This document shows, in pieces, positions 23,467-31,535 of a DNA stretch of 64,000 nt; position 1 is the stretch's first letter; each line of letters opens with the position of its first letter. This stretch comes from Mesostigma viride (lineage: Eukaryota; Streptophyta; Mesostigmatophyceae; Mesostigmatales; Mesostigmataceae). The position numbers were made by a program, and so were the translations under genes. The stretch is from the NCBI GenBank assembly GCA_009746045.1, contig RPFO01000219.1, positions 468,501 through 532,500 of the forward strand, given 5' to 3'. The notes under the pieces were generated by a model. It did no database searches, was not told where the DNA came from, and saw nothing but the letters and a program-made list of their open reading frames with translations.

Positions 23467-23474
23467 GGGGAGGG

Positions 23475-24265
23475 ATGGCGGAGACGGGCGAGCTGGAATC
23501 TTCGACCCGCGCTGCGATTGCCTGCGTGGCAGCAAACGTACTTAACCGGGCTCGCGAGATCCACGGATGGGTACGGCAGCACGAGAAGCGCCTGGGTCGC
23601 CAGTTTGCGGTTTTGGTCGTGTATGACTCGTTCGCCTCAGTAGGACGACAGATTAATCTCCAGTTGCTGGACATGTACTTCGCCTTGGCTGGCGGATTCT
23701 ACAAGCCCACGCCGGCGGATCGGGTTCCACTCAATCGAGACGTCGAGTTTCGACTTTTGGTGTCGTATGTCGGAAAGGTTGGGTGGGACCAGTGGGAGAA
23801 AGACCAGTGGGGGAAATTTCCAGACGCGAGTGAGGCGCAGCCGAGATTGACCGTATCGGCGAGAGTAGAGGGGGGGGGTTTGAAGGTTTCCATTTTACAT
23901 TCGGGAATTCCGAGTCCGTGAAATTGACGTTTTCACGGATGATCGTTCTCCCGGGGGTGGGAGGGCCGATGCTGGGCTCGCTTCCAAAGTGTTGCTCGAA
24001 TCAGGCGTGCTCTGTGATGGAGGGTGTCCACCGCAAGTGCGGGGGTTGTCGAGACGTCCGGTATTGTGCTGCCGAATGCCAGCGTGCGGACTGGGAGGAA
24101 CACAAGAAGTGGTGTAACAAGTATCGTGAGGCGAGAAAGTCTCTCAGCACTATGCACGGCGACGTTACAGACAGCTGGTCTGGTGTCAATTTGGCCGGAC
24201 TTGTAATTCGGATGGGGGGTGAAGTGCATTTCAAGTTCAAAGGTGAAATGTTCAAGGTTTTTTGA
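23475..24265 (+). CDS. MYND zinc finger protein 2, frame-shifted at a G9 run
   Basis: This is a paralogue of the MYND gene at 16189. The first frame (from the ATG at 23475) covers the shared N-terminal region (FRLLVSYV). It breaks at nine Gs (23870-23878); the second frame continues to the MYND finger CCSNQAC, CGGCRDVRYC, CQRADW and HKKWC and ends at 24265. Alignment with the first paralogue puts the shift exactly at the G run. A wrong homopolymer length or a real inactivating indel are both possible; there are no other defects. Confidence 0.7.
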
Positions 24266-24284
24266 GGGGACTAAATCGTACCCA

Positions 24285-24348
24285 AGGGCGATTTGTGAGG
24301 CGATGTCCGCGCTGGGGGAACAGTACCCCTGTTCGACTGCGTGAGGGG
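24285..24348 (+). pseudogene. Remnant of the 3' end of the neighbouring paralogue family
   Basis: Just after the MYND 2 stop, the sequence from GTGAGGCGATGTCCGCGCTG to GATTCTGCGACTGAAG resembles the last 75 bp of the genes ending at 25265 and 26187. A third gene of that family once ended here, or its 3' end was copied behind MYND 2. Confidence 0.6.
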
Positions 24349-24368
24349 AATGGATTCTGCGACTGAAG

Positions 24369-24649
24369 AAATTTTGGGTGTGATTTTCTTGCGCCAACGG
24401 CCGTTGGAACTTGCAAATTAGCGTTTGATTTTCTTTGCACCCGGAAGTAGGGTGTGGTTTGCCACGTGGCACCATGGATGTAATTAATAAATGCATAATA
24501 AAACATTTTTCGTGCGCCAACGGCCGTTGGAGACTGAAAACTAGTGTGTGCTTTGTGCGCGTAATAAATCTTAAAATTCTTGTTGTTTTTTCAAGCCAAC
24601 GGCCGTTGACGGTGAGAAATGTATATCAAACGGTGTCGGTGGGTTGCAG
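24369..24649 (+). repeat. Intergenic module, copy 1
   Basis: The module begins with GATTTTCTTGCG plus a palindrome. It then has a GCCACGTGGCA motif, ATAAATGCATAATAAAA (overlapping polyadenylation-like signals), GTGCG plus a second palindrome, GCGCGTAATAAATC, a third palindrome followed by ACGGTGAGAAATG, and ends in a TTGCAG acceptor-like site that touches the next ATG. Two more copies follow at 25268 and 26191. Confidence 0.8.
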
Positions 24650-25265
24650 ATGACGTTCTACAGGACGGAGGGGGGCGAGTGGATCGACTTGGAAGACAGG
24701 CTTCTGGGAGTGGTTAAGAGCGCGCTCAGGCTTCTGCCGGACATTAAGCTGGATTTTAAGCCCGGAGGGTGAAAGGTCTCTTTTGAGACCGGATGTCGCG
24801 AAGGCCGCGGCTCTTGTTTTCAATATCGAGGGTCGGGGACTCCCAAAGCCGACCGTAGAGCCATTTGAGGAGGTGCTTGTGAGGTGTGGTGCTATAAGGC
24901 CCTATGATCCATCAATACCCAGCCCAATTTGTTTTCAGTCGATCGATGCTGATGGTAATGAAAGTTGGATACCGATGACGCGGCCATATGATAGGGGAGA
25001 AGGGTTTAAGGGTTTAGGGGAGGTGGGACGGTTCGAATGGGTCATCTTGAAGGACGGCAAGTACTTCAAGCATCACACTGACCTGATCATCGACCGGCTG
25101 TTCGTGTCTGCTGGAGATTGCATGTTCTGGTTGAGGGAATACGTGCATGAGTGGGGACCCGACGGTGTTGACGAGTTTGAGAAAGCGGTTCGTGAGGTGA
25201 TGTCCGCGCTGGGGCAGGAGTACAAGTTCGAGTGCGTGACTGACGCGAATCGATTATGCGACTGA
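24650..25265 (+). pseudogene. Tandem paralogue A (decayed copy)
   Basis: Compared with the intact copy at 25582, this gene starts the same way (MTFYRT, then GGEWID) but lacks ten codons and meets a stop at about codon 38 because of small deletions near 24762-24775. The rest reads on in another frame from LLRPDVAKAAALVF to the same ending, NRLCD. It also has an extra segment (FQSIDADGNESWIPMT) missing from the other copy. No domain is recognised. Confidence 0.65.
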
Positions 25266-25267
25266 AG

Positions 25268-25581
25268 TTTAATGTTGGGTGTGATTTTCTCAACGGCCGT
25301 TTCTCAACGGCCGTTGGCCACCTGCAAATTAGGGTTTGATTTTCTTTGCGCCAACGGCCGTTGGCAGCTGGAAAGTTGGGTGTGATTTGCCACGTGGCAA
25401 TATGGATGTTATGAATAAATGCATAATAAAAATTTTTTTCGTGCATTTTTCGTGCGCCAACGGCCGTTGGAGGCTGGAAAATGGTGTGATTTTCGTGCGC
25501 GTAATAAATCATTCTTGTTGTTTCAAGCCAACAGCCGTTGACGGTGACAAATTTATATCAAACGGTGTCGGTGGTGTGCAG
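25268..25581 (+). repeat. Intergenic module, copy 2
   Basis: It has the same order of elements as copy 1: palindromes (including a doubled CAACGGCCGTT at the start), GCCACGTGGCA, ATAAATGCATAATAAAA, and a third palindrome-derived site with one change (CCAACAGCCGTTG), ending in GTGTGCAG immediately before ATG. It lies between paralogues A and B. Confidence 0.8.
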
Positions 25582-26187
25582 ATGACGTTCTACAGGACGA
25601 AGGGGGGCGAGTGGATTGATATTACCGAATGGCAACAAAAGCGTGACGACTTGGAAGACAGGCTTCTGGGAGTGGTTAAGAGCGCGCTCAGGCTTCTGCC
25701 GGACATTGAGCTGTCGTTCAAGCCCAAGGAGGGTGCAAAGTGTCTTTTGAGACAGGATGTCGGGAAGGCCGCGGTTCTTGTTTTCAATATGGAGGGTCGG
25801 GGACTCCCAAAGCCGACCGTAGAAGCATTTGAGGAGGTGCTTCTGAGGTGTGGTGCTATAAGGCCCTATGATCCATCAGTACCCAGTCCAATTCGTGGTG
25901 CTATGCGGCAATATGATAGGGGAGAAGGGTTTGAGGGTGTGGGGCAGGAGGGACCGTTCCAATGGGTCATCTTGAAGGACGGCAAGTACTTCAAGCATAG
26001 AAGGGTACAGGCTGACATACTGTTCGCGTCTGCTGGAAAATGCATGGTCTGGTTGAGCGAATACGTGCATGAGTGGGGAAGTGCCGGTGTTGACGAGTTT
26101 GAGAAGGCGGTTCGTGAGGTGATGTTCGCGCTCGGGCAGGAGTACAAGTTCGAGTGCGTGACCGAGGCGAATCGATTCTGCGACTGA
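25582..26187 (+). CDS. Tandem paralogue B, unknown function (intact)
   Basis: The 201-residue ORF starts at an ATG that directly follows an acceptor-like GTGCAG. It begins MTFYRTKGGEWIDITEWQQK and is mostly alpha/beta in feel, with FQWVILKDGKYFKH and SEYVHEW segments and a Cys-Asp end. No signal peptide, membrane segment or known domain was seen. It is 80-90 percent identical by eye to the decayed copy upstream and looks like the functional member. It shares its 3' end with the neighbouring copies. Confidence 0.65.
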   Translation: MTFYRTKGGEWIDITEWQQKRDDLEDRLLGVVKSALRLLPDIELSFKPKEGAKCLLRQDVGKAAVLVFNMEGRGLPKPTVEAFEEVLLRCGAIRPYDPSVPSPIRGAMRQYDRGEGFEGVGQEGPFQWVILKDGKYFKHRRVQADILFASAGKCMVWLSEYVHEWGSAGVDEFEKAVREVMFALGQEYKFECVTEANRFCD

Positions 26188-26190
26188 AGT

Positions 26191-26487
26191 GTTGGGTGTG
26201 ATTTTCTTGCGCCAACGGCCGTTGGAACCTGCAAATTAGGGTTTGATTTTCTTTGCGCCAACGGCCGTTGGCAGCTGGAAAGTTGGGTGTGATTCGCCAC
26301 GTGGCACTAAGGATGTAATCAATAAATGCATAATAAAAATTGTTTTCGTGCATTTTTCGTGCGCCAGCGGCCGTTGGAGGCTGGAAAATGGTGTGATTTT
26401 CGTGCGCGTAATAAATCATTCTTGTTGTTTCAAGCCAACGGCCGTTGACGGTGAGAAATGTGTATCAAACGGTGTTGGTGGTCGCAG
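26191..26487 (+). repeat. Intergenic module, copy 3
   Basis: It is nearly identical in layout to copy 2 (palindromes near 26212, 26257, 26364 and 26434; GCCACGTGGCA; ATAAATGCATAATAAAA), ending in GTCGCAG before ATG. The gene that follows is not a member of the paralogue A/B family, so the module is shared by unrelated coding sequences. Confidence 0.8.
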
Positions 26488-27270
26488 ATGGCGGTCAAAT
26501 GCACGGTTGCGTGGTGCCAGGAAGCGAGAGCAGGAGGGGATGACTTGTGCGTGCGTCATGTCAGCGTGCGAACGGGAATGGCAGGGAGGGTGAAGGATTT
26601 GTTTGCAAAAAAGGGGGGGTGTATCGCCCGGGATTGCCAGCTTCCATTCGGGACGGATTGCATGCCTTTTTGTGATGGACACGCCAAGTTGTCAGGGGAG
26701 ATGCAAGAGGTGATCAAAGGAGGCTTGTTGTTTGTGCATGGCGAGTCCAGTGCTGGTGAAGGACCTCTTGTCCTGAGTTTTGAGGTGGACAGTGCTGGAA
26801 GTCTGGAAAGAATGGCGGTCAGGTCGCGGGAATGGATGTTGAATCACCCTGACTTTGACTCGTATGCCTACTGCCAAGGTTTCGGGGACGCCGTTTTTAC
26901 ATGGATGCTGTGCTCGGAGGATGACGTGCATGCGATTGTTTCGCATGACGACTTGGATATCGCAGGCGCCATGGGCGCAGACCTGTTGTTGTATTTCATG
27001 ATTGGATGGGGTTGCGGATTTTTGGAAGGTGATTGGTGGGTCCCGCACCTCGCAAGGCTTACTTTTGCGGTCGGCGAATTGCCTGTACCTGTTGAAGTCT
27101 CAAAAACTCGTGTGGAGATGGCTGCCGTTCTGGCATCGGGGGTTAAGCGCCAAGCCCGATTTGCCATGACCGTTGTTGCTGATGCTGAGGGGGAGGAAAT
27201 TGAAAAGGTCGTGGAAAGGGTCGTCCTGGCCTCTGCTTTGGTGGAGAGAGCAAGGAATGCATGCGACTAG
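26488..27270 (+). CDS. Cys/His-motif protein, unknown function (family member 1)
   Basis: The 260-residue ORF starts at the ATG touching the acceptor-like GTCGCAG. Near the N-terminus are two similar motifs, CTVAWCQEARAGGDDLCVRH and CIARDCQLPFGTDCMPFCDGH (shape C-x4-C-x8-12-C-x2-H), probably zinc-binding. The rest is unrecognised, with a hydrophobic segment (LLLYFMIGWGCGF). It ends NACD, like paralogues A/B. The same N-terminal motif occurs in the genes at 27881 and 28677. Confidence 0.6.
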   Translation: MAVKCTVAWCQEARAGGDDLCVRHVSVRTGMAGRVKDLFAKKGGCIARDCQLPFGTDCMPFCDGHAKLSGEMQEVIKGGLLFVHGESSAGEGPLVLSFEVDSAGSLERMAVRSREWMLNHPDFDSYAYCQGFGDAVFTWMLCSEDDVHAIVSHDDLDIAGAMGADLLLYFMIGWGCGFLEGDWWVPHLARLTFAVGELPVPVEVSKTRVEMAAVLASGVKRQARFAMTVVADAEGEEIEKVVERVVLASALVERARNACD

Positions 27271-27374
27271 GTGTTTTTGGTCGCCAACGGCCGTTGGACT
27301 TGCAAAATGTCCTGTGAGCTGAGTCCGTTTCTTAACTTGCCATGGACGTCGGTTGTGCAGGGGCAGGGTGTAGG

Positions 27375-27686
27375 ATGGAGTGCGGAAAAGAAGGAAAGGA
27401 AGGGGGGGAGACTACAAAGGAAAACCTGATAGAGATTGTGGAGGCCGAACTGGAAGACCTGCCCGATCTGGTTCTCGAAGAGGACGGGCAATTGCACGCT
27501 GAACGTCTTGATGGCGTGGGCATGATGATGTCGGAGGTTGATGGGTATGGTGGAATTGCTAAAGGTGTATTGCGTAAATTGAGGCGTGAGGAGGATGTGG
27601 GGACTCCGGCTCATGTTTTGGTCAGTTTTATGAACGACAATTGGGGTCGAATGCAACCCACTAAAGATGGGGAGGATGTTGACTAG
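27375..27686 (+). CDS. Small acidic protein of unknown function
   Basis: An acceptor-like GTTGTGCAG ends near 27360 and the first following in-frame ATG is at 27375, giving 103 residues. The sequence is Glu/Asp-rich (ENLIEIVEAELEDLPDLVLE) and probably partly helical. An earlier ATG at 27342 lies in the likely intron end. One palindrome sits in the 5' flank at about 27282. No domain recognised. Confidence 0.45.
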   Translation: MECGKEGKEGGETTKENLIEIVEAELEDLPDLVLEEDGQLHAERLDGVGMMMSEVDGYGGIAKGVLRKLRREEDVGTPAHVLVSFMNDNWGRMQPTKDGEDVD

Positions 27687-27776
27687 AATGTGATTTTAGG
27701 ATGAATGTAAATTTATTTAATAAAGAAGAATCATTTGGAAAAAATCGCCTGATGGTGTCAAGTTTTGTGCGTCTAA

Positions 27777-27830
27777 GGCCAACGGCCGTTGGGATGTGTG
27801 GAATTTAACAGGGCCAACGGCCGTTGACCC
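27777..27830. repeat. Two palindromes in the spacer before the next gene
   Basis: Copies near 27779 (CCAACGGCCGTTGG) and 27813 (CCAACGGCCGTTGA) lie about 34 bp apart. They are followed within 60 bp by the acceptor-like GTGCACAG that touches the ATG at 27881. Confidence 0.75.
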
Positions 27831-27880
27831 TGCTGAATGCGTGCGTTTGCGGGTGGTGTAAAAAATATCGATGTGCACAG

Positions 27881-28453
27881 ATGGACCCCATTCGATGCGA
27901 ACATCCGGATTGTCAATGGGAAGGAATGCCGACGGACAGCGAGTGGTTCTGTCCCAAGCATTCTGACGTATGGGGGGCGTTGTTTGCCGAAATCGAGAGC
28001 GGGCTGATGACGATTGACCGTCACATCGTGACGAAAAAGTGGAAGCCTTGGCCCAACAACATGGTTTTGGTCTTGTACTATGTTGACAAGAAGCCTCGAT
28101 TCATGCTGCGTGATGCAGAGTGGGTGATAGAGGAGGTGGGACAGATGCGACCTGGAGAGGGGATAGGCGGAGAGGACAAGCCGCCAAGGCATGTGTGGGC
28201 TTACATGGGAGACCATCCCGACTGTCCAACGGCCAAAGTGTGGCATGATATGGGAAGGGACCTGGCCACGGAGTCCGCGTATGAGTGCGCGCGACTCGTG
28301 ACAGCGCTCTTGAAGGGGGAGGTGAAAGACCTGATGCGCAAGGGGGGGTTGGTAGAGCAGATTAGACAGCAGATTAGACGTGTGTGTGATTTTGATGAGG
28401 AGATTGATGAGAAGCCGGCAAAGAGGGGCAGGATGGACAGAATTGCTCAGTAA
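27881..28453 (+). CDS. Cys/His-motif protein, unknown function (family member 2)
   Basis: The 190-residue ORF starts at the ATG directly after GTGCACAG. Its N-terminus has one Cys/His motif, CEHPDCQWEGMPTDSEWFCPKH, of the same C-x4-C-x(n)-C-x2-H shape as its neighbours. The middle has a Trp-rich stretch (KWKPWPNNMVLVLYY) and the C-terminus is basic (KPAKRGRMDR), possibly a nuclear signal. No enzyme motif seen. Confidence 0.6.
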   Translation: MDPIRCEHPDCQWEGMPTDSEWFCPKHSDVWGALFAEIESGLMTIDRHIVTKKWKPWPNNMVLVLYYVDKKPRFMLRDAEWVIEEVGQMRPGEGIGGEDKPPRHVWAYMGDHPDCPTAKVWHDMGRDLATESAYECARLVTALLKGEVKDLMRKGGLVEQIRQQIRRVCDFDEEIDEKPAKRGRMDRIAQ

Positions 28454-28676
28454 GAAAGAGGGAGAAAATATGATTTGATTAATCTGATGCGTGTAATTGA
28501 AACTAATTTATTTTGTCTCATAAAACTTCTTTGAACGGACCTTTTTGAACCAACAATTATTGCACAAAAAGACTAGATTGAGAATTGTGTGAGAAAGACG
28601 CCAGAGGGGGTTCTGACGGTCCTTATTGCCCCTGTTATACAATGGCTGCTGTATGGGACTCATGGCAATTGCGCAG

Positions 28677-29135
28677 ATGGCAACGAAATGCAAAATCTGT
28701 ACGGAGCCCGTAAGGGTCGAGGGACTGTGCGCGGAACATTACAAGTTCCTACAAGCGCACGACCTCGAGTACCAAAATGCCAAGGATCCATACGGGGGGT
28801 GTGGATTTCTTAGATGTGATAGACCACTGGAGGGATTGGATGTGTATTGCAAGACACATCTACCTTTTGCCGAGAAGTTGGAGGACGTGTGCGCTCGTGG
28901 GATCGCATACGTAGCAAGTTTGCAGATGTTGATGGGGAAGACCGGAATGACACGCTCGGTCCTCCACTTCACGGCAACGCACACTGGGGAACGGAAAGTT
29001 GAGCTGGTGCGCCTCGACAGGCAGGGACTCGAGATTTTGGCAGAGGGGGACAGCGCGTACGGGTTTGCTCATGGGCAAACGTTACCATGGGGGATTCCTT
29101 GCAGGGTGTGGCGCGTGAATGCGCGTACACCTTGA
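28677..29135 (+). CDS. Cys/His-motif protein, unknown function (family member 3)
   Basis: The 152-residue ORF starts at the ATG directly after TTGCGCAG. Two Cys/His motifs open it, CKICTEPVRVEGLCAEH and CGFLRCDRPLEGLDVYCKTH, as in family member 1. It may be frame-broken at its end, because the next 350 bp also look coding in another frame. Confidence 0.6.
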   Translation: MATKCKICTEPVRVEGLCAEHYKFLQAHDLEYQNAKDPYGGCGFLRCDRPLEGLDVYCKTHLPFAEKLEDVCARGIAYVASLQMLMGKTGMTRSVLHFTATHTGERKVELVRLDRQGLEILAEGDSAYGFAHGQTLPWGIPCRVWRVNARTP

Positions 29136-29503
29136 TGACGAATAGGATTTGTGGAAGCACAAAGACTGCACAAGGATATTTTGGAGGCTCTTCTTGCCGC
29201 AGAGCCGGTGGGACTGCCGAGAGGCCTGAGGAGCGGGACCGTTTGATCAGGATGGTGGTGAAGGCGGATATAGATGCAGATGTGGAGGCCGCAAAGGCGA
29301 AGGCAGAGGAAGCGCGTCGTGCAAAGGAGGAATCGGATCAAGAACTGTTGGAGAAGATGCAGAGCTCCAACAAAATTTTGCATCGTTTGGGGATGGCGGA
29401 CGTCGCTTATGATACGAGTCCGGGAAGGGGAAGAAACAAACGAGGAAAAGATAATAATGGGAATGGTCGCCCACTGTTCTTGTCACAGAAATGCTTTTGT
29501 TAA
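29136..29503 (+). CDS. Possible C-terminal continuation with coiled coil
   Basis: In two other frames the sequence reads plausibly: about 29150-29235 gives LHKDILEALLAAEPVGLPRG, and from about 29235 to the stop at 29503 a charged helical stretch (DADVEAAKAKAEEARRAKEE) likely to form a coiled coil, then a Gly/Arg/Asn-rich tail. It has no good start of its own. It is either the frame-shifted end of the gene at 28677 or a separate exon. Confidence 0.35.
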
Positions 29504-29599
29504 TGCTGGCGAACTTGGGACGGTCGTCCGTATTTCAACATTTCCTTGCCTTTAAAATTGATTGATGGGTAAATAATAATACTGAGCAAGCCTTCCATT

Positions 29600-30215
29600 T
29601 TATGTGTCTGTGGTCATACAATTTCGTTATTGTTTCAACCCTTGCAACGAGGTTTTTCTTGTCCCATGCATGTAAGTCTCAACCTTGGTGTCATGGAACT
29701 GCTTGTCTTTGCATATTACAACCCATTAATGCTCGGTTTGCATCATCATGTTCCAAAAAGGGAATAAATGAAGTAGCTATTGAAGCTTGCGTTAGAGAAA
29801 TCCCCAAATAATCGACTTCTTCTGCTTTACTACTAAATTCTGGTTTATATCGCACATGAACATAATTATTTTCAACACTAGAGTAACAAGAAAGTAATAA
29901 ATATTCTGGGGCGAATTTAAATTGATCTTGTTGATGTGGAGGTATAAAAATAGGTATTTCACTTTTAATTACTTGATTTTTTTGTAATGTATAAAAAGGA
30001 CAAGAAAACATATTCATTTACTTTATTATGCGTAGCTAAAGATCCAATTAAACCGGTATTAGGCCCTTCTGGCGTTTGTATAGGACCATAATGACTAGGA
30101 TGTATATCATGTAACGTGCGTGTTTGCAAGTTGGCCGTTGACACTCTACGACGGAGCCAATTTTCGGAAGAACCTGCCTCATTTATGAATGCATCGACTG
30201 TGTGCATAAATTGTG
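29600..30215 (-). pseudogene. rpoB: Plastid-type rpoB fragment in nuclear DNA
   Basis: On the minus strand the segment encodes bacterial-type RNA polymerase beta subunit motifs: HPSHYG...[18 protein letters not shown], then, after a frameshift near 30020, [15 protein letters not shown] and [20 protein letters not shown] followed by QRQAVP. After QRQAVP the frame is lost, although faint similarity continues to about 29600. The residues RxC normally after HYG are missing. The segment is more AT-rich than its surroundings. This is best read as a decaying nuclear insertion of plastid DNA. Confidence 0.8.
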
Positions 30216-30254
30216 ATCATTGAATTGAACAAAAAAATTCTCTTATTGCCCCAA

Positions 30255-30545
30255 TCATGGCTATTCTCTTAATGCCCTATCATGGCTATTTGTTTGTGTA
30301 TGTTTTGCCCATGTTATTACATTAATGGCATGATGTTGTGGATTGCTAGCTCTATCTATGATGGTTGTTCGTTTGTGTATGCTTTGCCCATGTTGTTACA
30401 GTAATGGCATGATGTTGTGGATTGCTAGCTCAATCTATGATGGTTGTTCGTTTGTGTATGCTTTGCCCATGTTGTTACAGTAATGGCATGATTTTGTGGA
30501 TTGCTCAACCTATGAGGGTTGTTCGTTTGTGTATGTTTTGCGCGC
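30255..30545. repeat. 79-bp tandem repeat, about 3.7 copies
   Basis: Units such as GATGTTGTGGATTGCTAGCT recur at 30332, 30411 and 30490 (79-bp period). The last unit ends in GTTTTGCGCGCAG, an acceptor-like site before the ORF at 30554, so the array may be the end of an intron. 29504-29600 holds nothing recognisable. Confidence 0.8.
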
Positions 30546-30553
30546 AGATCACA

Positions 30554-31495
30554 ATGGATTGCACCATCTGCCGCAGCAAGCGAAGCCCCCTTACTGGTTC
30601 CAAGATCTTATCCTACTGGATGCCAAGCAGGCTGGCGAAGGGTATCCCAGTACGTACTTTGAAACTTGATGCCGCAAAACAACTACAACTTCGTTTTAAC
30701 CCTTTAGCCGTTTTGAGTGATATTTACAGCGGACATTACATTTTTGTTGCTACGGGATGAGAATTGAGCTTTGTAATGCTAACAGGTGTCACAAACCAAA
30801 CTGTCCGCTATTTGTAGTGGGCATTTATTGTTAGAGCTTGCAGCTGGGTCCCTGCTCCTCCACATGCAACCTTGGTGTTCATGAGCCCTTTACTAGCTTC
30901 CTTTCTGTCAGGGGGTGCTATATTTGGCACCCATAGGACATTGCAATATGACCAATGACATGACCCCCAAGGTGGTGAATATATGTGTGTGCTTGTGTCC
31001 TATAATGGACCATAACTAACTATTAGGTTGGTTTGTGGACATTATCATGGAAAGTGACAATTGCCCGGTTTTTATAGCGGGCAGTTGGACACGGTTTTAA
31101 GGGTTGACCTATTAGCTTTGTCAGATGTGTGTGCTGCACCGCACCGCTTGCTAACATATTCGGCGGATTTTTTCTTTGTCGTCTGCGTGTCACAGCGTGC
31201 TTGTACGCACAACCACCCGCCTTCCCCTCCGCCGGCGCCCCCGCCGCCGGGCTCTCCGCCGCCACCGGTGTTGCCCCCTGCGGCCGCCGGCCCTTCCGCG
31301 CCGTCGGAAGCTGCAGCGGCAGCACAGCAAATGCCCCCTCCCCCCGCACCATCGTCGGTGCAAGAGGCGCGCGGCGTTCATGCAGCAAAGTCGGCGAAGG
31401 AGCGGAGGAAATCGGCGGCTTCTGGGTCATCGGGTTCCGATGCCGCGACGGCAGCAACTGGAAAAGCAACCCACAAGACACTGCCAGCTGCCCGG
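30554..31495 (+). CDS. Large unknown gene, 5' exons (with intron or MITE inside)
   Basis: Two readings are possible. (a) Exon 30554-30649 (MDCTICRSKRSPLTGSKILS...) splices at GTACGT (30650) to 31196 after GTGTCACAG, both phase 0. (b) The ORF 30554-30699 joins 31108-31495 in frame across a candidate TTAA element. Either way the stretch from 31196 is proline/alanine-rich and disordered (SPPPAPPPPGSPPPPVLPPA), then basic (KSAKERRKSA), and ends at 31495 with a GTAGGT donor in phase 0. Reading (a) needs only canonical splicing and is preferred. The true 5' end may lie further upstream. Its relation to the exons after the 6.6-kb intron rests on phase and position only. Confidence 0.45.
30700..31103. 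mobile_element. Candidate 404-bp TTAA-type MITE
   Basis: The left end CCCTTTAGCCG follows TTAA (30696-30699); the right end is the complement of CCCTTAAAACCG and precedes TTGA (31104-31107), a possible mutated TTAA. Subterminal stretches such as TGTCCGCTATTTGTAGTGGG and TGCCCGGTTTTTATAGCGGG are related palindromes. The terminal inverted repeat is short and imperfect, so this is weaker than the element in the F-box gene. Confidence 0.4.
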
Positions 31496-31535
31496 GTAGG
31501 TGTTACGCACAAAGATGGGATTTTCTTGCGCCATC

